A stretch of DNA of 22,002 bases from Funneliformis mosseae (GCA_910592005.1 CAJVPP010001185.1:1-22002), one strand, 5' to 3'; shown: positions 1 to 8,843, counted from the first letter of the stretch. The notes: a model not told the origin generated them from the letters alone. Numbers and translations: made by a program.

Positions 1-105
1 GTGATCATGTATTGTGTTATATTATATTTCTGGAAAATTTAAGGGGTAGTTATATAATAGTTTTGGACGATCTCGGGCGGTCGGATACTTATGACCGCTA
101 CTGTA
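1..105. mobile_element. Tc1/mariner-like element, one terminus only (rest lies left of the window)
   Basis: Read on the minus strand from 105 leftwards, the sequence starts TACAGTAGCGGTCATAAG and continues into TATCCGACC. This resembles the terminus of the element at 5391-5947 (TACATTATCC...AAGTATCCGGTC). It begins with the TA expected of a Tc1/mariner target site. Bases 77-82 and 93-98 (GCGGTC/GACCGC) can pair as a small stem. To the right, the sequence continues directly in the frame of a nuclease-like relic, so the element appears to have inserted in that gene. Only one end is present, so the identification rests on terminal similarity and the TA junction. Confidence 0.55.
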
Positions 106-166
106 TAACCTTTTTCCTTATATTAAGCATATATTACTTGAAAAAGGTTATCTACCAAAATATTAA
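106..166 (+). pseudogene. C-terminal scrap of a nuclease-like family protein, cut by a Tc1-like insertion
   Basis: The frame from 110 reads LFPYIKHILLEKGYLPKY and then stops at 164-166. It matches the C-terminal stretch of the relic at 1330-1619 ([15 protein letters not shown]), so these are two copies of one family. Everything upstream of this tail is replaced by the transposon end at 1-105. The parent family is a lineage-expanded group of restriction-endonuclease-like proteins. Function is not assignable from this piece alone. Confidence 0.55.
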
Positions 167-194
167 ATAATTGTAGTTAAGGTATAAGGTCCAG

Positions 195-1246
195 TTCTCA
201 AAGGATAACTGGAATTTTCTCAAATGGATCTTCATAATACCAAATATATCTTAATGTTATATGCTTTTCATCACAAAGATTTTTCTTAAATTGATCTTGT
301 TTCTGCTATTCAGTAAATTTCTTAGATCTTCTCTATGAAAAAACTCATTATATTTTTTATGCTGTATTCCTTATACTTCGATTGCAAAACCATGGTGGTA
401 ATAAGGAATATCAAATTCTAATCCTCTCAGATGTTCTAATATTTTTAAGAAATTAGGCTGATGGTTTGCTGACAATGATCCAAGATATTTTGAAATAATT
501 TCTTGATATATTTTTTACGTTTATATTTAGAGCAATATGGGCACCATGTATTGCTATTTTTTACACTATAAAGTGTAGCATGCCATTTATTCTCATTAGA
601 GCAACACTATAATAGCGGGCTTTTATTATTAATATACTGTGTAGAAAGACATTGACCGTTTCAGCTAAGAGCTATTTTCTTAGCATCTTCAATAATATGT
701 GATACTACTTTGCACAATATGAACATCAAGCACTATTATTTTTTATTTTATTAAGTGATGCTTGCCACTGATGATTAAATTGATAAATCCAAAAAAGTGG
801 TTTATCTATATTTATATATTCAGTTGAAAGATATTGTCTTTGCTTGATAATGCGATTTGTTTACTGACTTCAAAATTAAGTTTTATAATACCAATACAAT
901 ATAGATACTAGGAACTATTATTTTTTATACTACTAAGAGTTGCCTGCCATTAATGAGATTTATCACATTCCCATATTAATAGTGTCTAATTATTGATATA
1001 AGAATCTGAAATACATTTTCCATTATTTCTTAATTCCATCTCTTTCACAATAAAATTACCTAATTTTCTTTTGTTATGACCATAAGTAGGACACTATTTA
1101 TTATGATTTTTAAGATGATAAAGTGGAGCATAATTATTTGAACAATGTCATAATAATAGATCTTTATTATTAGTATATTGAGTAGAAAGACATTATCTAC
1201 CTTAGTTTTTCACAATTGCATAAGCATAATTTAAAGTTAATCTTCT
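195..1246 (-). pseudogene. Degraded Zn-ribbon-repeat protein with C-terminal restriction-endonuclease-like domain
   Basis: On the minus strand the region holds about four degenerate copies of a ribbon repeat of some 50-60 residues. The copies lie near 1220-1080, 1050-890, 870-700 and 680-530. Their shared wording is CLSTQYINNKSPLL, CSNENKWHATL and NTWCPYCSKYKR: a Lys/Trp-His core and CxxC pairs, as in Zn-ribbon repeats. The C-terminal part (about 480-215) reads GLEFDIPYYHHGFAIEV, a stop, then GIQHKKYNEFFHRED. That is the D...E-V-Q-G...QH pattern of restriction-endonuclease-fold proteins that follows such ribbons in Rhizophagus families (recalled). Stops and frame changes break it throughout; a family Trp after PLL and a Gln after EV have become stops. 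Its molecular role is not known; DNA binding plus nuclease activity is inference. Confidence 0.65.
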
Positions 1247-1329
1247 TATTTTTTAATTGTATTAAATATTCATATTATAATCCAATAGTTGATGTTAATA
1301 TATTTTTGAGGATCTACTAGGCAAAAAAT

Positions 1330-1748
1330 TTTTATCATGTAGGCCAAATTTTTTGCATAGAATGCAACTTAATAGATATAATGAAGAGTTGCAACTAGAA
1401 TTCGAATTTTATGACAGGCAACACTATAGCCTTAATTCAATGTTTCATAGGAAAAGCCAGATAGATTTGGATGAACAGAAAATGCACAATCAGAAAAAGT
1501 AAAATATATGCAAGGAACAAGATATATTTCTTATTGAAGTACTTTATACATGTGACCTTTTCCCCTATATTAAGCATACACTTATCGAGAAAGGATTCTT
1601 GAGTAATTTTTCAAGTTAGGTTAGAGAGAATTATTTAATTCCTTTAGAACCTTTTCTTGACATTTTTTCAAAACTGCATAGTCCCGCAAATTTGCAAGAT
1701 TATTTTAGAATATTATTAGTAATAGTTCATTATGAAAATAAAGAAACT
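1330..1748 (+). pseudogene. Degraded nuclease-like (restriction-endonuclease-fold) C-terminal domain
   Basis: The frame from about 1338 reads [20 protein letters not shown], then [39 protein letters not shown] and [11 protein letters not shown]. The spacing of NEELQL.FE, the QHY and the later LIEV strand is that of the restriction-endonuclease-like domain in the same Zn-ribbon-associated families as the minus-strand relic beside it. One internal stop (after NQKK) and a stop at 1617-1619 break it. The same frame then continues open to the stop at 1746-1748. No ribbon repeats are visible 5' of it, so it is a C-terminal fragment. Catalytic activity is not expected. Confidence 0.6.
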
Positions 1749-2110
1749 TGAGTCAATTGAAAGACTTGTATACTATATTAATGAGATTAAAGATACCTAA
1801 AAATATAATACCAATTCTAGTATTTCCCAATGGCCTTTCACTTTACTGATCTGTGGCTATACTAATTCAGAAAAAACTAATGAGGTTCTCAATCTCATGC
1901 TCAAAAATAAGCTTTATCAAATGTTAAATGAAAAGAAAAGAGAGACACGTTATATCAAGTGTGATGATTTACTACTCATCAGTTACCAACTTAAAGAGCT
2001 AAAATATATATACCTCAAAATGGCATTCCAGATAATTGCTAATAGTTCAAAGCTACATCATGAAAATATTACATTTTGAGCTTTGTAATCAGATAAAATT
2101 TCCAAAGTAA
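1732..2110 (+). pseudogene. Relic of a P-loop ATPase of a multi-copy family; Walker A glycine lost
   Basis: An ATG at 1732 opens a frame reading MKIKKLESIERLVYYINEIK, one stop, then [20 protein letters not shown] and [19 protein letters not shown]. It stops at 2077-2079. [12 protein letters not shown] occupies the place of a Walker A loop (GxxxxGKT), but the conserved glycine codon is GAA (1870-1872), a G-to-A change from GGA. A strand plus Walker A after a WPF motif recalls FtsK/HerA-type and virus packaging ATPases. That comparison is inference. In the recalled family the reading continues well beyond 2079. Here it degenerates and is cut off near 2110, where the 3' flank of the next repeat family begins. 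Confidence 0.55.
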
Positions 2111-2114
2111 ATTC

Positions 2115-2156
2115 CTGCAAATTTTATTAAAATAATTTGTAAAATACAAAAAAAAT
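2115..2156. repeat. Shared 3' flank of the repeated family (second copy near 18660-18703)
   Basis: Just beyond the stop of the minus-strand family gene lies AAATTTTATTAAAATAATTT followed by GTAAAATAC and a run of A. The same non-coding stretch lies beyond the stop of the related copy at 18704 (AAAATTTTATTAAAATAGTT, CGTAAAATAT, A-run). The homology therefore extends past the coding part, which indicates segmental or transposon-like duplication, not only gene-family similarity. Confidence 0.6.
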
Positions 2157-3285
2157 CTAATTATTTCGCTTAGGTGAAGAAACTGTAGAGCTTTTTTCTA
2201 TATTCTGATTTGATCTTTTTAAAGGTGCATTGTAGAGTATACTCATATTAATAATTAGAATATTTCATAATATCAGTAATGATTCTATAAATTATTTTAC
2301 AATAGATGGATCTAATAGTTGAACCAGAATTTCTGATTCATAAAGATGATAATATCGATGGACCTTGCTTATATCCTTTATAAGAATACTTAAATATAAT
2401 TTCTTTCCAGCTATTTACACTGCAATAATCCTAAATTCATTCTTATCAGATTTGCAACTTTTACGAGTCCAGTACATCCTATCATTAACCTCGCATCATA
2501 GCTTCACTTGATCATCTCTTTTCTTTTACATTATACATGATAAATGTGAGCATTCAATAAATAAAAATTTGTAGTTTTTTTATTATGTTTCATTACAAAT
2601 ATAACATCTGGCTGCCTTCCAGTTCATCCATCACCTTTCCTATCCATATTGGCACTACTTTAACATTTAGAACTGCTAATGAATGTGATTTTTCCTAGAG
2701 AATAATTCTTCAATGTTACCTGAATGGCCGGTACTATTACATTAGTTACGTAAGTACTTTTATTTAGGGATTTCACAAAATTTGTTCTAAATGTGGGATT
2801 ATTCTAAGAATCACATCTAATATAAATAAGCAGAGATCAGAAAATCACTAAATATTCTGAAATATCATAAAAAATACTTACAATATATCTAAAATTCTCT
2901 CTGTTATTATTGCAAGCTCGTTTTCTGTTTCTTTTCATGTCTTATTATGTATAAGTTTCCTTAAAAGATCATTTTCATGATTTTTAATGAAATTAGTAAT
3001 GAATTCATTACATTTTCTTTTCACTGCGAACAGAAGAGATAAAGGTATCATTTATCATATTGGCTTTATAAAAGTATACTTAAATTGTCCTGGCAACTTT
3101 TATGAGTCAGAAATTACTTAACTAGCTAGAGGGTCCATTCATGATAATTTAGAAATATTCACACTATTTATACTATAGTATAGATGCTGATTAATTAGCA
3201 TCATTGTATTTTTCTTGAGTTTGCCTTTCAATTCATTTATATTTTTTTCAATCTCATTAGAGTTAAGAGATCTTTCTTTATTCAT
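2157..3285 (-). pseudogene. Degraded gene of a multi-copy unknown family (same family as 18704-18990)
   Basis: An ATG at 3285 begins MNKERSLNSNEIEKNINELK, a charged helical N-terminus. The rest is read only in pieces across several frames. Later pieces include MDRKGDG, QPDVIFVMKH, FIECSH and WTRKSCKSDKNEFRIIAV. The last part reads IAGKKLYLSILIKDISKVHR, then YYHLYESEILVQLLDPSIVK, and ends SSTVSSPKRNN with a TAG at 2157-2159. The C-terminal ~90 residues align with those encoded at 18704-18990. The order D...(V/I)F...E-C loosely resembles a PD-(D/E)XK core, but this is too degraded to claim. Its function is unknown. It has many stops and at least two frameshifts. Confidence 0.55.
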
Positions 3286-3689
3286 TTTAACTACTCCTAT
3301 ATTACGCAAACTGTAGACTCCTTCAAAAGTAATCTCAAACTAATATAATTAGATAATGCATTAGTTTCAATAATATAATAATCTCATTATTAAAAAAATG
3401 CATGTGCTATCAGTACATATATAAATTTATTATCTTAGTGTGATTATCATGCCAATGAAACCTTATATGATACTAAATAACTATATAATATCTTACAGAT
3501 TAATCACTCTCATGCATCGAGAAATATTTCTGAGGCAAAGCTAATGGAATGACACAAGCAATAGTTTATATATCCTCTATGCAGTTCAAGAAATGGTTCC
3601 TTTAGATGCAAGTTAATAGGATAAATATATTATTATTTCAGATTTCGACATTTAGAAAGGCGTTAGAAATGATGTATATACCTTTTTTT
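3286..3689. other. Intergenic, AT-rich; no recognisable feature
   Basis: I see no reading frame, repeat or RNA structure that I can support here. It lies upstream of the minus-strand family relic and may contain its former promoter. Confidence 0.4.
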
Positions 3690-3879
3690 TATTCACTTAC
3701 TCAACCGTCTAGTAATGAAGACTAGAGTTCTAGACGAGTTGAGTAAACTCATGAATCAGATAAGCTGAGTTAAGTTTAAATTAAGTCAAGTTTATGTTTT
3801 TTTAACTCAATGATTTGCGAGTTAAGCCAAATTCAAGTTGAGTTAAATATTTAATTCAACTCGATTTAAACTCAACTTG

Positions 3880-4049
3880 AATGATAAAAAATCATTCAAA
3901 AAGAATGATAAGAAATTGTTTGACTTGAATGATGATAAATCGTTCAACTTGAACAATTTTTTTTATTATTTAAAAAGAACGATGACAAATCATTCAAGAA
4001 AAATAATAACAAATCATTTAAGAAGAATGATAACAAATCATTCGTTCTT
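3880..4049. repeat. Tandem array of ~24-bp units, each a mini-hairpin
   Basis: Seven consecutive units start at 3880, 3904, 3928, 3952 (26 bp), 3978, 4002 and 4026. The consensus is AATGAT, a 5-nt A-rich loop, ATCATT, then CAAGAAG or CAACTTG. AATGAT and ATCATT are complementary, so the intact units (first and last) form a 6-7 bp stem with a 5-nt loop. Middle units carry point changes. The array sits at the centre of the AACTC/GAGTT block. Confidence 0.75.
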
Positions 4050-4097
4050 CTTTCTCTTCCCCTTCTCCTTCTCCTCCTCTTCCCCTTCCCCCCTCTG
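4044..4097. repeat. Polypyrimidine tract (C/T only over most of its length)
   Basis: This stretch is built from CTTCT, CCCCTTCTCC and CTCCTCTTCC blocks and ends in CCCCCCTCT. It follows the hairpin array directly. It is the most C-rich piece of an otherwise AT-dominated region and could form triplex or other unusual DNA. Confidence 0.7.
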
Positions 4098-4305
4098 ATA
4101 TTTTCATTTTTTTTATTATTTTTTTTCAAAATTGAATCGAGTTAAAATTGAGTCAAATTGAGTTGAGTTTAAAATTTATATAACTTGAATCAAATCAAAT
4201 TAAAGATTTTATAAAATAAATTTGACTCGACTCAACTTGTAAAAAGAGAGTTGAATAGAGTTGATCTTTAAACTTAACTTGACTCAACTAATTTAAAACC
4301 CTAAT

Positions 4306-4739
4306 GAAGGCCTAATAGTATTATACAAATACATTTTAGTCAAAATCTAATAGGAATAGCCTCTAGCATAGGAGAAAATAAACTCATAAATAAATGCTAT
4401 TCAGATAGATAGGAAAAAAATTCAAAATATTTTTTGAAAAGCGATTTATATGTAAAATTATTTTGTCACATAAGTATAGTTTTACAGATGATTTGCATAT
4501 TACATAATATATACTTTAACAAAGATCAGAAATACGTTTTATTTATATTGCACATGCATTGACCTTAAGGTATTTCACATGGCTAGATAATATTCAGGAT
4601 CTAGATCAAGACTGATCTGAAAAATTCAATGCATTAATTCACTATTATTATCCAAATCTGAGAAATTTATGGTAATATCCTTTCTATAAATATTATATAT
4701 GTATTTTAATAGTAAATTACATATAGGTTTCATTTTTAA
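4306..4739. other. Intergenic, AT-rich, with at most a short coding-like scrap
   Basis: Mostly featureless. Near 4580-4675 on the plus strand, one frame reads WLDNIQDLDQD, a stop, then SEKFNALIHYYYPNLRNLW, which looks protein-like. It is too short to name. Confidence 0.3.
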
Positions 4740-5235
4740 TGATTTAATCTTATATGCCTCATATTCTGAAATTCTGATGAAGTACACATAATTATACTTT
4801 TTTGAATACTATAATGTCTAGGATTCCGTAGCCATTTTAATATGTTAAACCAATATGTACCTCTAATAACTATATAGCCTTGCTGATATAATAATTTCTT
4901 AACAAGTATAAATGTTACAAAAGATAATTGTTACCATAATTGAGTTCTCTTCTCATATATCCAATTATTTTTTACTGGATAATAACCTCTCTTATCTCTA
5001 TAACAAATATATCCTGGTTGTTCTGATTCATTTTTTATACCTAAAAACTTCATATCATCAGAAGTATCATCATTTCTCACTATTTCTTAAACTCATTTTG
5101 CTAAAGATTCAGGTCTTTTCTTGTAATTCCTATAAGTTTGCTGAATAACTATCACATAGAAATTTTCAAAATCATAATTTTAGTAGTATTTAAAAATCAA
5201 GAACTCCCAAGATCATTTCATTAATCTTCCTAAAT
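4740..5235 (-). pseudogene. Degraded gene of unknown family with an IQ-like motif
   Basis: The minus strand from about 5235 reads WEFLIFKYY, a stop, then YDFENFYVIVIQQTYRNYKK and RPESLAK. After two stops it continues EIVRNDDTSDDMKFLGIKNE, YICYRDKRGYYPVKNNWIYE, KRTQLW and YQQGYIVIRGTYWFNILKWL. The order IQxxYRxYKxRP resembles an IQ (calmodulin-binding) motif. The Tyr/Trp-rich block behind it belongs to a multi-copy fungal family I recall but cannot name. Stops after SLAK, V and LW show decay, each compatible with Trp or Gln codons mutated by G:C to A:T. No intact start is visible. Confidence 0.5.
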
Positions 5236-5390
5236 AATACTCCATTATAAATTAAAAGATCTAACTTAAAATAGGCAAATCAGGTTTTTTATTCCACAGG
5301 TGATACATTTCACAATTTTACTAGGTGATCATACATTGCAGATTATATACTGTAACTATTCATTTTGCAAAAAAAATAAAGAATAAGTTA
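5174..5390. other. AT-rich spacer upstream of the IQ-like relic
   Basis: Apart from a possible N-terminal extension of the minus-strand relic (to about 5235), nothing recognisable is present before the Tc1/mariner terminus at 5391. Confidence 0.3.
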
Positions 5391-5947
5391 TACATTATCC
5401 TCAGAAAAGTATCCGGTCAAGCTTTTTTTAAATTTCTCAAGATCGGATATATCAACTAAATAAAATTTTTTTTAAATAACTCCTCTGGTTTTGACGATGA
5501 TATGCATATATTTATATTTGTGTAATACTATATAGATCAGGTTTAATATACAAAAACATAAAACAACTTCAATTTCACATTTTTAAAAATTGCGTCATTC
5601 AATATGAAAAAAAAATTGCAAATTAAATGACTTTAAATACAGACAAATTGTTAGTTTAAAGTTAGCAGGAAGGACTCATGAGACCTTTGCACGTATTTTA
5701 AAATTTCCAAAAAGCACTATTACAGATGTAATTATGCGGTATGCTAATTCTAATAATGGATCAAATGTTAAAAGATTCAGATGATCAAATTCTATGAATA
5801 AAGATGGTGAGCTTAAGCAAATTATAAAAAAAGAATTAGACATCTCTTAATTATTGACGATTTCAATTATTTTAAAAATTTATACTTAAAATTTTAAATA
5901 AATTTTTTTTTTTCAGCTGACCAGATACTTTTCCGAAGGTAGTGTAT
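5391..5947 (+). mobile_element. Internally deleted Tc1/mariner element (557 bp)
   Basis: The left end (5391 on) reads TACATTATCCTCAGAAAAGT then ATCCGGTCA. The right end, reverse-complemented from 5947, reads TACACTACCTTCGGAAAAGT then ATCTGGTCA. These inverted termini match at all but about five positions over 29 bases, and both ends start with TA. Inside is only the N-terminal helix-turn-helix part of a transposase (5629-5850). The catalytic DD(E/D) domain is missing, so the copy cannot move on its own. Confidence 0.8.
5629..5850 (+). pseudogene. N-terminal HTH fragment of a Tc1-family transposase
   Basis: The frame reads DFKYRQIVSLKLAGRTHETF, ARILKFPKSTITDVIMRYAN, a stop after KRFR, then SNSMNKDGELKQIIKKELDI. 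QIVSLKLAGRTHETFARIL...PKSTITDVI is the typical first HTH of Tc1/mariner transposases (terminal-repeat binding). RFR-stop-SNS is where the linker GRP-type motif sits; the stop TGA fits an arginine CGA changed by C to T. The frame ends at a TAA (5848-5850). The catalytic domain is absent. Confidence 0.75.
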
Positions 5948-5997
5948 ATTGCGCTTTTGGCTAAATAATATTAGTTTATAATTAACAGTTAAACTGG

Positions 5998-6484
5998 TTA
6001 TACAATTGTGATTTTTGTCCCATCTCTCAATCTTAATGTGAACTGATTAAGATGGTTTATAGATAGTAATAAGTTTTTCTGTTTTGCATATTGAGATGGG
6101 ATAAATATTTTACTTGTATTACTCTTGCAATTCGATGATTGATAAGAAGTTGGTAAAATCATTTCTTGCCTGACAGGCGAAATATAAATTGGTTCAAAAT
6201 TTGAAGCACTTGGTATAGTTACTTTAAAACATTCATTATTCTAATGATATTTTATAAAGTTTTCAAATTTGATTTTATAGCCATATCTGTCTGTGCCATC
6301 CATTAAAATATTTCTTTTTTGGCTTTATATCATTAATCTTTATTAACTTCCAACAATCAAAGCAAATAGCTATTTTATTATTGTGAACATTAAACCTGTG
6401 ACAACTAATCAGAATCTCTTTTCCTATGCAGTTCTCACGGTATGTTTCAGTTACTTCTTGCCTAAATGATCTAAAAAGACAGAA
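5998..6484 (-). pseudogene. C-terminal part of a degraded unknown gene, cut by a MITE on its 5' side
   Basis: Reading down from 6484, the first frame gives FCLFRSFRQEVTETYRENCI, GKEILISCHRFNVHNNKIAI and CFDCWKLIKINDIKPK. Near 6320 it shifts frame to KRNILMDGTDRYGYKIKFEN, FIKYH, a stop (6241-6243), then NNECFKVTIPSASNFEPIYI and SPVRQEMILPTSYQSSNCKS. It ends LNQFTLRLRDGTKITIV with a TAA at 5998-6000. The long protein-like composition in a 70+% AT background supports a former gene. I do not recognise the family. The CxxC (CFDC) and paired CH residues hint at metal binding only weakly. The MITE at 6485-6660 lies immediately upstream. Confidence 0.5.
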
Positions 6485-6660
6485 TACAGTCAACTCTTGA
6501 TATAGTGAACTCTTGATATAATGAATTTTTTAAACAAATATAATAAAAATACTCTTGTTATAGTGAATTGGCCAATCAAATCTCTTAAAATCTTCACTAT
6601 AGCCTTATAGCGAAGTTGAGGTCTAGGACATAGAGTTTTTTATAACAAGAGTTGACTATA
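6485..6660. mobile_element. 176-bp MITE with pogo/Tc1-type inverted termini
   Basis: The left terminus TACAGTCAACTCTTGATATA (6485-6504) and the reverse complement of the right end, TATAGTCAACTCTTGTTATA, match at 18 of 20 positions. Both begin with TA. The internal copies of CTCTTGATATAGTGAA and CTTGTTATAGTGAA form subterminal repeats. There is no coding capacity. It interrupts minus-strand coding-like sequence on both sides (5998-6484 and 6661-6911). Confidence 0.75.
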
Positions 6661-6911
6661 TATGATAATAACTATTATATTTTTTATTAATTAATATTCG
6701 CAAAGTTGATCTTACTTGATCAGCTCATTATTATATGATCTAATTATGGATAAATTATCAAATTTTTTTTCTGTCTCAAGTGCCTTTTCAAAGTCAAAAG
6801 GAGTGCTATAGCTGATATATGCATAATAATTTTTAATATACTTCATTTCATAATCAGGGTGAAGATTAGTGAGTTTAGACACAGATTTATTAAAAATCTT
6901 GTCTAAGATAA
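6661..6911 (-). pseudogene. Internal part of a degraded unknown gene between MITE and pogo insertion
   Basis: Reading down from 6911, the frame gives ILDKIFNKSVSKLTNLHPDY, EMKYIKNYYAYISYSTPFDF and EKALETEKKFDNLSIIRSYN, then stops after NELIK. It is clearly protein-like over about 65 residues and belongs to a multi-copy fungal family I recall without a functional name. The pogo element ends exactly at its upstream border. The likely continuation lies on the other side of pogo (9496 onwards: MSGTHINRPRPNK). A one-base shift exists across the junction, so the gene was already broken or has since decayed. Confidence 0.5.
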
Positions 6912-6913
6912 TA

Positions 6914-6933
6914 CAGTAACACCTCTATAAATG
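6914..6933 (+). repeat. pogo terminal inverted repeat, left
   Basis: Twenty bases identical to the reverse complement of 9474-9493. TA precedes it at 6912-6913. Confidence 0.9.
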
Positions 6934-7097
6934 TATCCCCCTGGGGACTGAACATGAACATGTATTTATGGAGGGTGTGCATTTATAGAACAGTCAATAG
7001 AAAAATAGATATAGTTATACAATATCATAATCTGAGTGCATTTATTTAAAATTTTTAAATTTTTAAAATTTGTACATGTTCTATATGTTTTAAAAAG

Positions 7098-8843
7098 CTA
7101 AGTACTTTTAACAAAATATATGTTGATATCGGTTTGCCGCATTGAGCTTGTTTTTTTGACTTTGAAGAACTTTTCAATTTTTCTCACTAACTTTATATAT
7201 TTTTCTGTATTATCCTGTTAAAGTAAATACATATATACAGTTTTCAAACTAGCTACTGCTGTATTTGTACTAATAATAGGAATTTCACGGCTGTCATCCA
7301 TTTCTTCTTCTAAGTCCACATTTTCTTCACCAGTATTTTTAAAAAGATATACAAGTTCTTCAATGATTTTATCATCTTCAAGAACTTCATAAACAACATT
7401 CTCTTTAGGGATGTTAAGAAACTCGTCTAACTGCATTTGATTGAAAAAACTAAGGACTTGAAATGCATCTGCAAGATCTTTAAGTACCAAATTTTCATCC
7501 TCTGAAACATTTCTCAAATCTGTGCCTACATTGATATGGGTAGAAAGAATCTTTGTATAACGTCAGCAGTTATGAATTGTATCGATGCCAACCTCATCCC
7601 AGGCTTGAATAATAAAACGAATTATCTGCAAGATATCTATATATAAGTTTTTCACACAGTTACCTTCCTCTATATATTGAAGTATTAAGCTTTTAAAAAA
7701 AATAGATAATTAGATTTATATGAACAATTATTTAGAGCATATAATATTAAATAAATTTATTTATAGATATATCTTACCGTATATGAAGACAACGATAATG
7801 CCTTTTAAAGGTCATGATGATCCTAGTATCCATTAGTTGAATTTTTGAAGTCATATTAGGGGGTAAAAAATGAACATCGGTATATTGTAAGGTAAGTCTG
7901 ACTAACTTATGATTAGAGCAGTTATCGAGGAGAAGTAATACCCACTGGCCTTGATACTTTAAACAAACTTAGCGATCAAACTTCCGAATCCATTCTTGAA
8001 AAAGTGACATGATCATCTAGGCTTTGGCATTATTGCAATACGTTATAGGCATACTATGAATCTTTACATTCTTAAAATAACGTAATCTTTCATATTTGCC
8101 AATTATTAGGGATTTGAATTTATGTGATCTATCAGCATTCACATATAATGCGATTAAAAGGCATTCTTTATTTACCTTACATCTAGTAAGACATTTGGTT
8201 ACAAGTATTCGATCAGGTTCTAGCCTGTGATCATGCAAGATAAGTATATGTATTTTTTTTTTAAAAATTTTTTTGTTCTTTTAATTTGCATTACTAAAAA
8301 TTTTACCTGTAAAATAGTCCAGTTTTATCTATGTTGTAGATTCTTTTGAGAGGGTAATTAGAGTAACATTCTCTCAATAAAGGTAAAGCATTGGCAATGA
8401 CAACTTCGTCAGCAGATGAAGCTTCTCCTTTAAGCTTTCGTTGACAAATTCCGTTGCGATTCTTAAACTTTTGAAGCCATTCTTGAGAAAATTGAAATGC
8501 ATCCTGAGGAATCCCTAATCTATCAGCAATTATTTTGGCTTTTTTAACAAGTATTACATCGCTTAAAATCGGCCGATGCTGATATTCTAAAACAAATTCT
8601 TTAAGTGCAGATTCAAGTTCTGGATAAGAAACAGATTTATGCCGCTTTATATTTAGTTGATAGTTCTGAACTAAGTCGTTTGTCTGCTATTTGTAAGGTA
8701 TGGGTAATGGTACTTTCGCTAACTTTGAGACCCCACTGTTCTTCAATTTAATCAACATACTAGGTTTGAGTTTTCTTGTTATCACAAGCATATTTACAAA
8801 AATCTCGTTTTTGAATTTCAGTGAGAGTGGTTTTTTGAGACAT
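7098..8843 (-). pseudogene. pogo/Tigger-type transposase with two introns and several stop codons
   Basis: Exons are 8843-8307, 8224-7778 and 7689-7098. The introns 8306-8225 (82 nt) and 7777-7690 (88 nt) both run GT...AG and splice in frame (FY-R-LEP and HI-R-LIL). Exon 1 begins MSQKTTLTEIQKRDFCKYAC (pogo/CENP-B HTH), later has FSQEWLQKFKNRNGICQRKL, and ends with YNIDKTGLFY (first catalytic Asp). Exon 2 has VNKECLLIALYVNADRSHKF, VLLLLDNCSNHK (second Asp) and FLPPNMTSKIQLMDTRIIM (third Asp; family usually DAG). Exon 3 is an acidic tail (EELVYLFKNTGEENVDLEEE) and ends in a PCNA-binding-like QTDINIYF. A frameshift near 8650 and about six stops inactivate it. At family positions for Trp or Gln (TQ-YVD-W, KA-W, DR-Q, NC-W, LL-Q) the stops fit G:C to A:T changes. 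Confidence 0.88.
7113..7136 (-). other. PIP-box-like PCNA-binding motif at the transposase C-terminus
   Basis: Codons 7136-7113 read Q-T-D-I-N-I-Y-F, an exact fit to the PIP-box pattern QxxIxx(Y/F)(Y/F). It is preceded by basic residues (KVKKTSSMR) and followed by VKST and a stop. Drosophila pogo transposase is known to bind PCNA through a C-terminal PIP box. The motif lies downstream of a premature TAA, so the present allele would not make it. Confidence 0.65.

Larger units (their letters stand above)
3690..4305. repeat. AACTC/GAGTT-rich interspersed-repeat-like block
   Basis: The motif GAGTTGAGT or its complement AACTCAACT recurs many times on both flanks (3700-3870 and 4135-4290). The flanks can therefore fold back on each other around the hairpin array at 3880-4049. 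At the left edge CTCAAC-C-GTCTAG (3700-3712) pairs with CTAGAC-GA-GTTGAG (3730-3743). The short frames on either strand are by-products of the repetition. The structure resembles a foldback or MITE-type repeat, but I could not identify a clean target-site duplication. Confidence 0.6.

Noticed and set aside
2157..3285. PD-(D/E)XK nuclease assignment for the repeated family
   Set aside because: Only a loose D...E-C spacing is visible in a badly degraded copy; not enough for a functional call.
3877..4129. Short frames on both strands in the hairpin array
   Set aside because: Simple repeats of Asn/Asp/Lys or Arg/Lys produced by the 24-bp units and the pyrimidine tract.
4285..4305. ACCCTAA resembling a telomere repeat
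   Set aside because: A single occurrence, no array.
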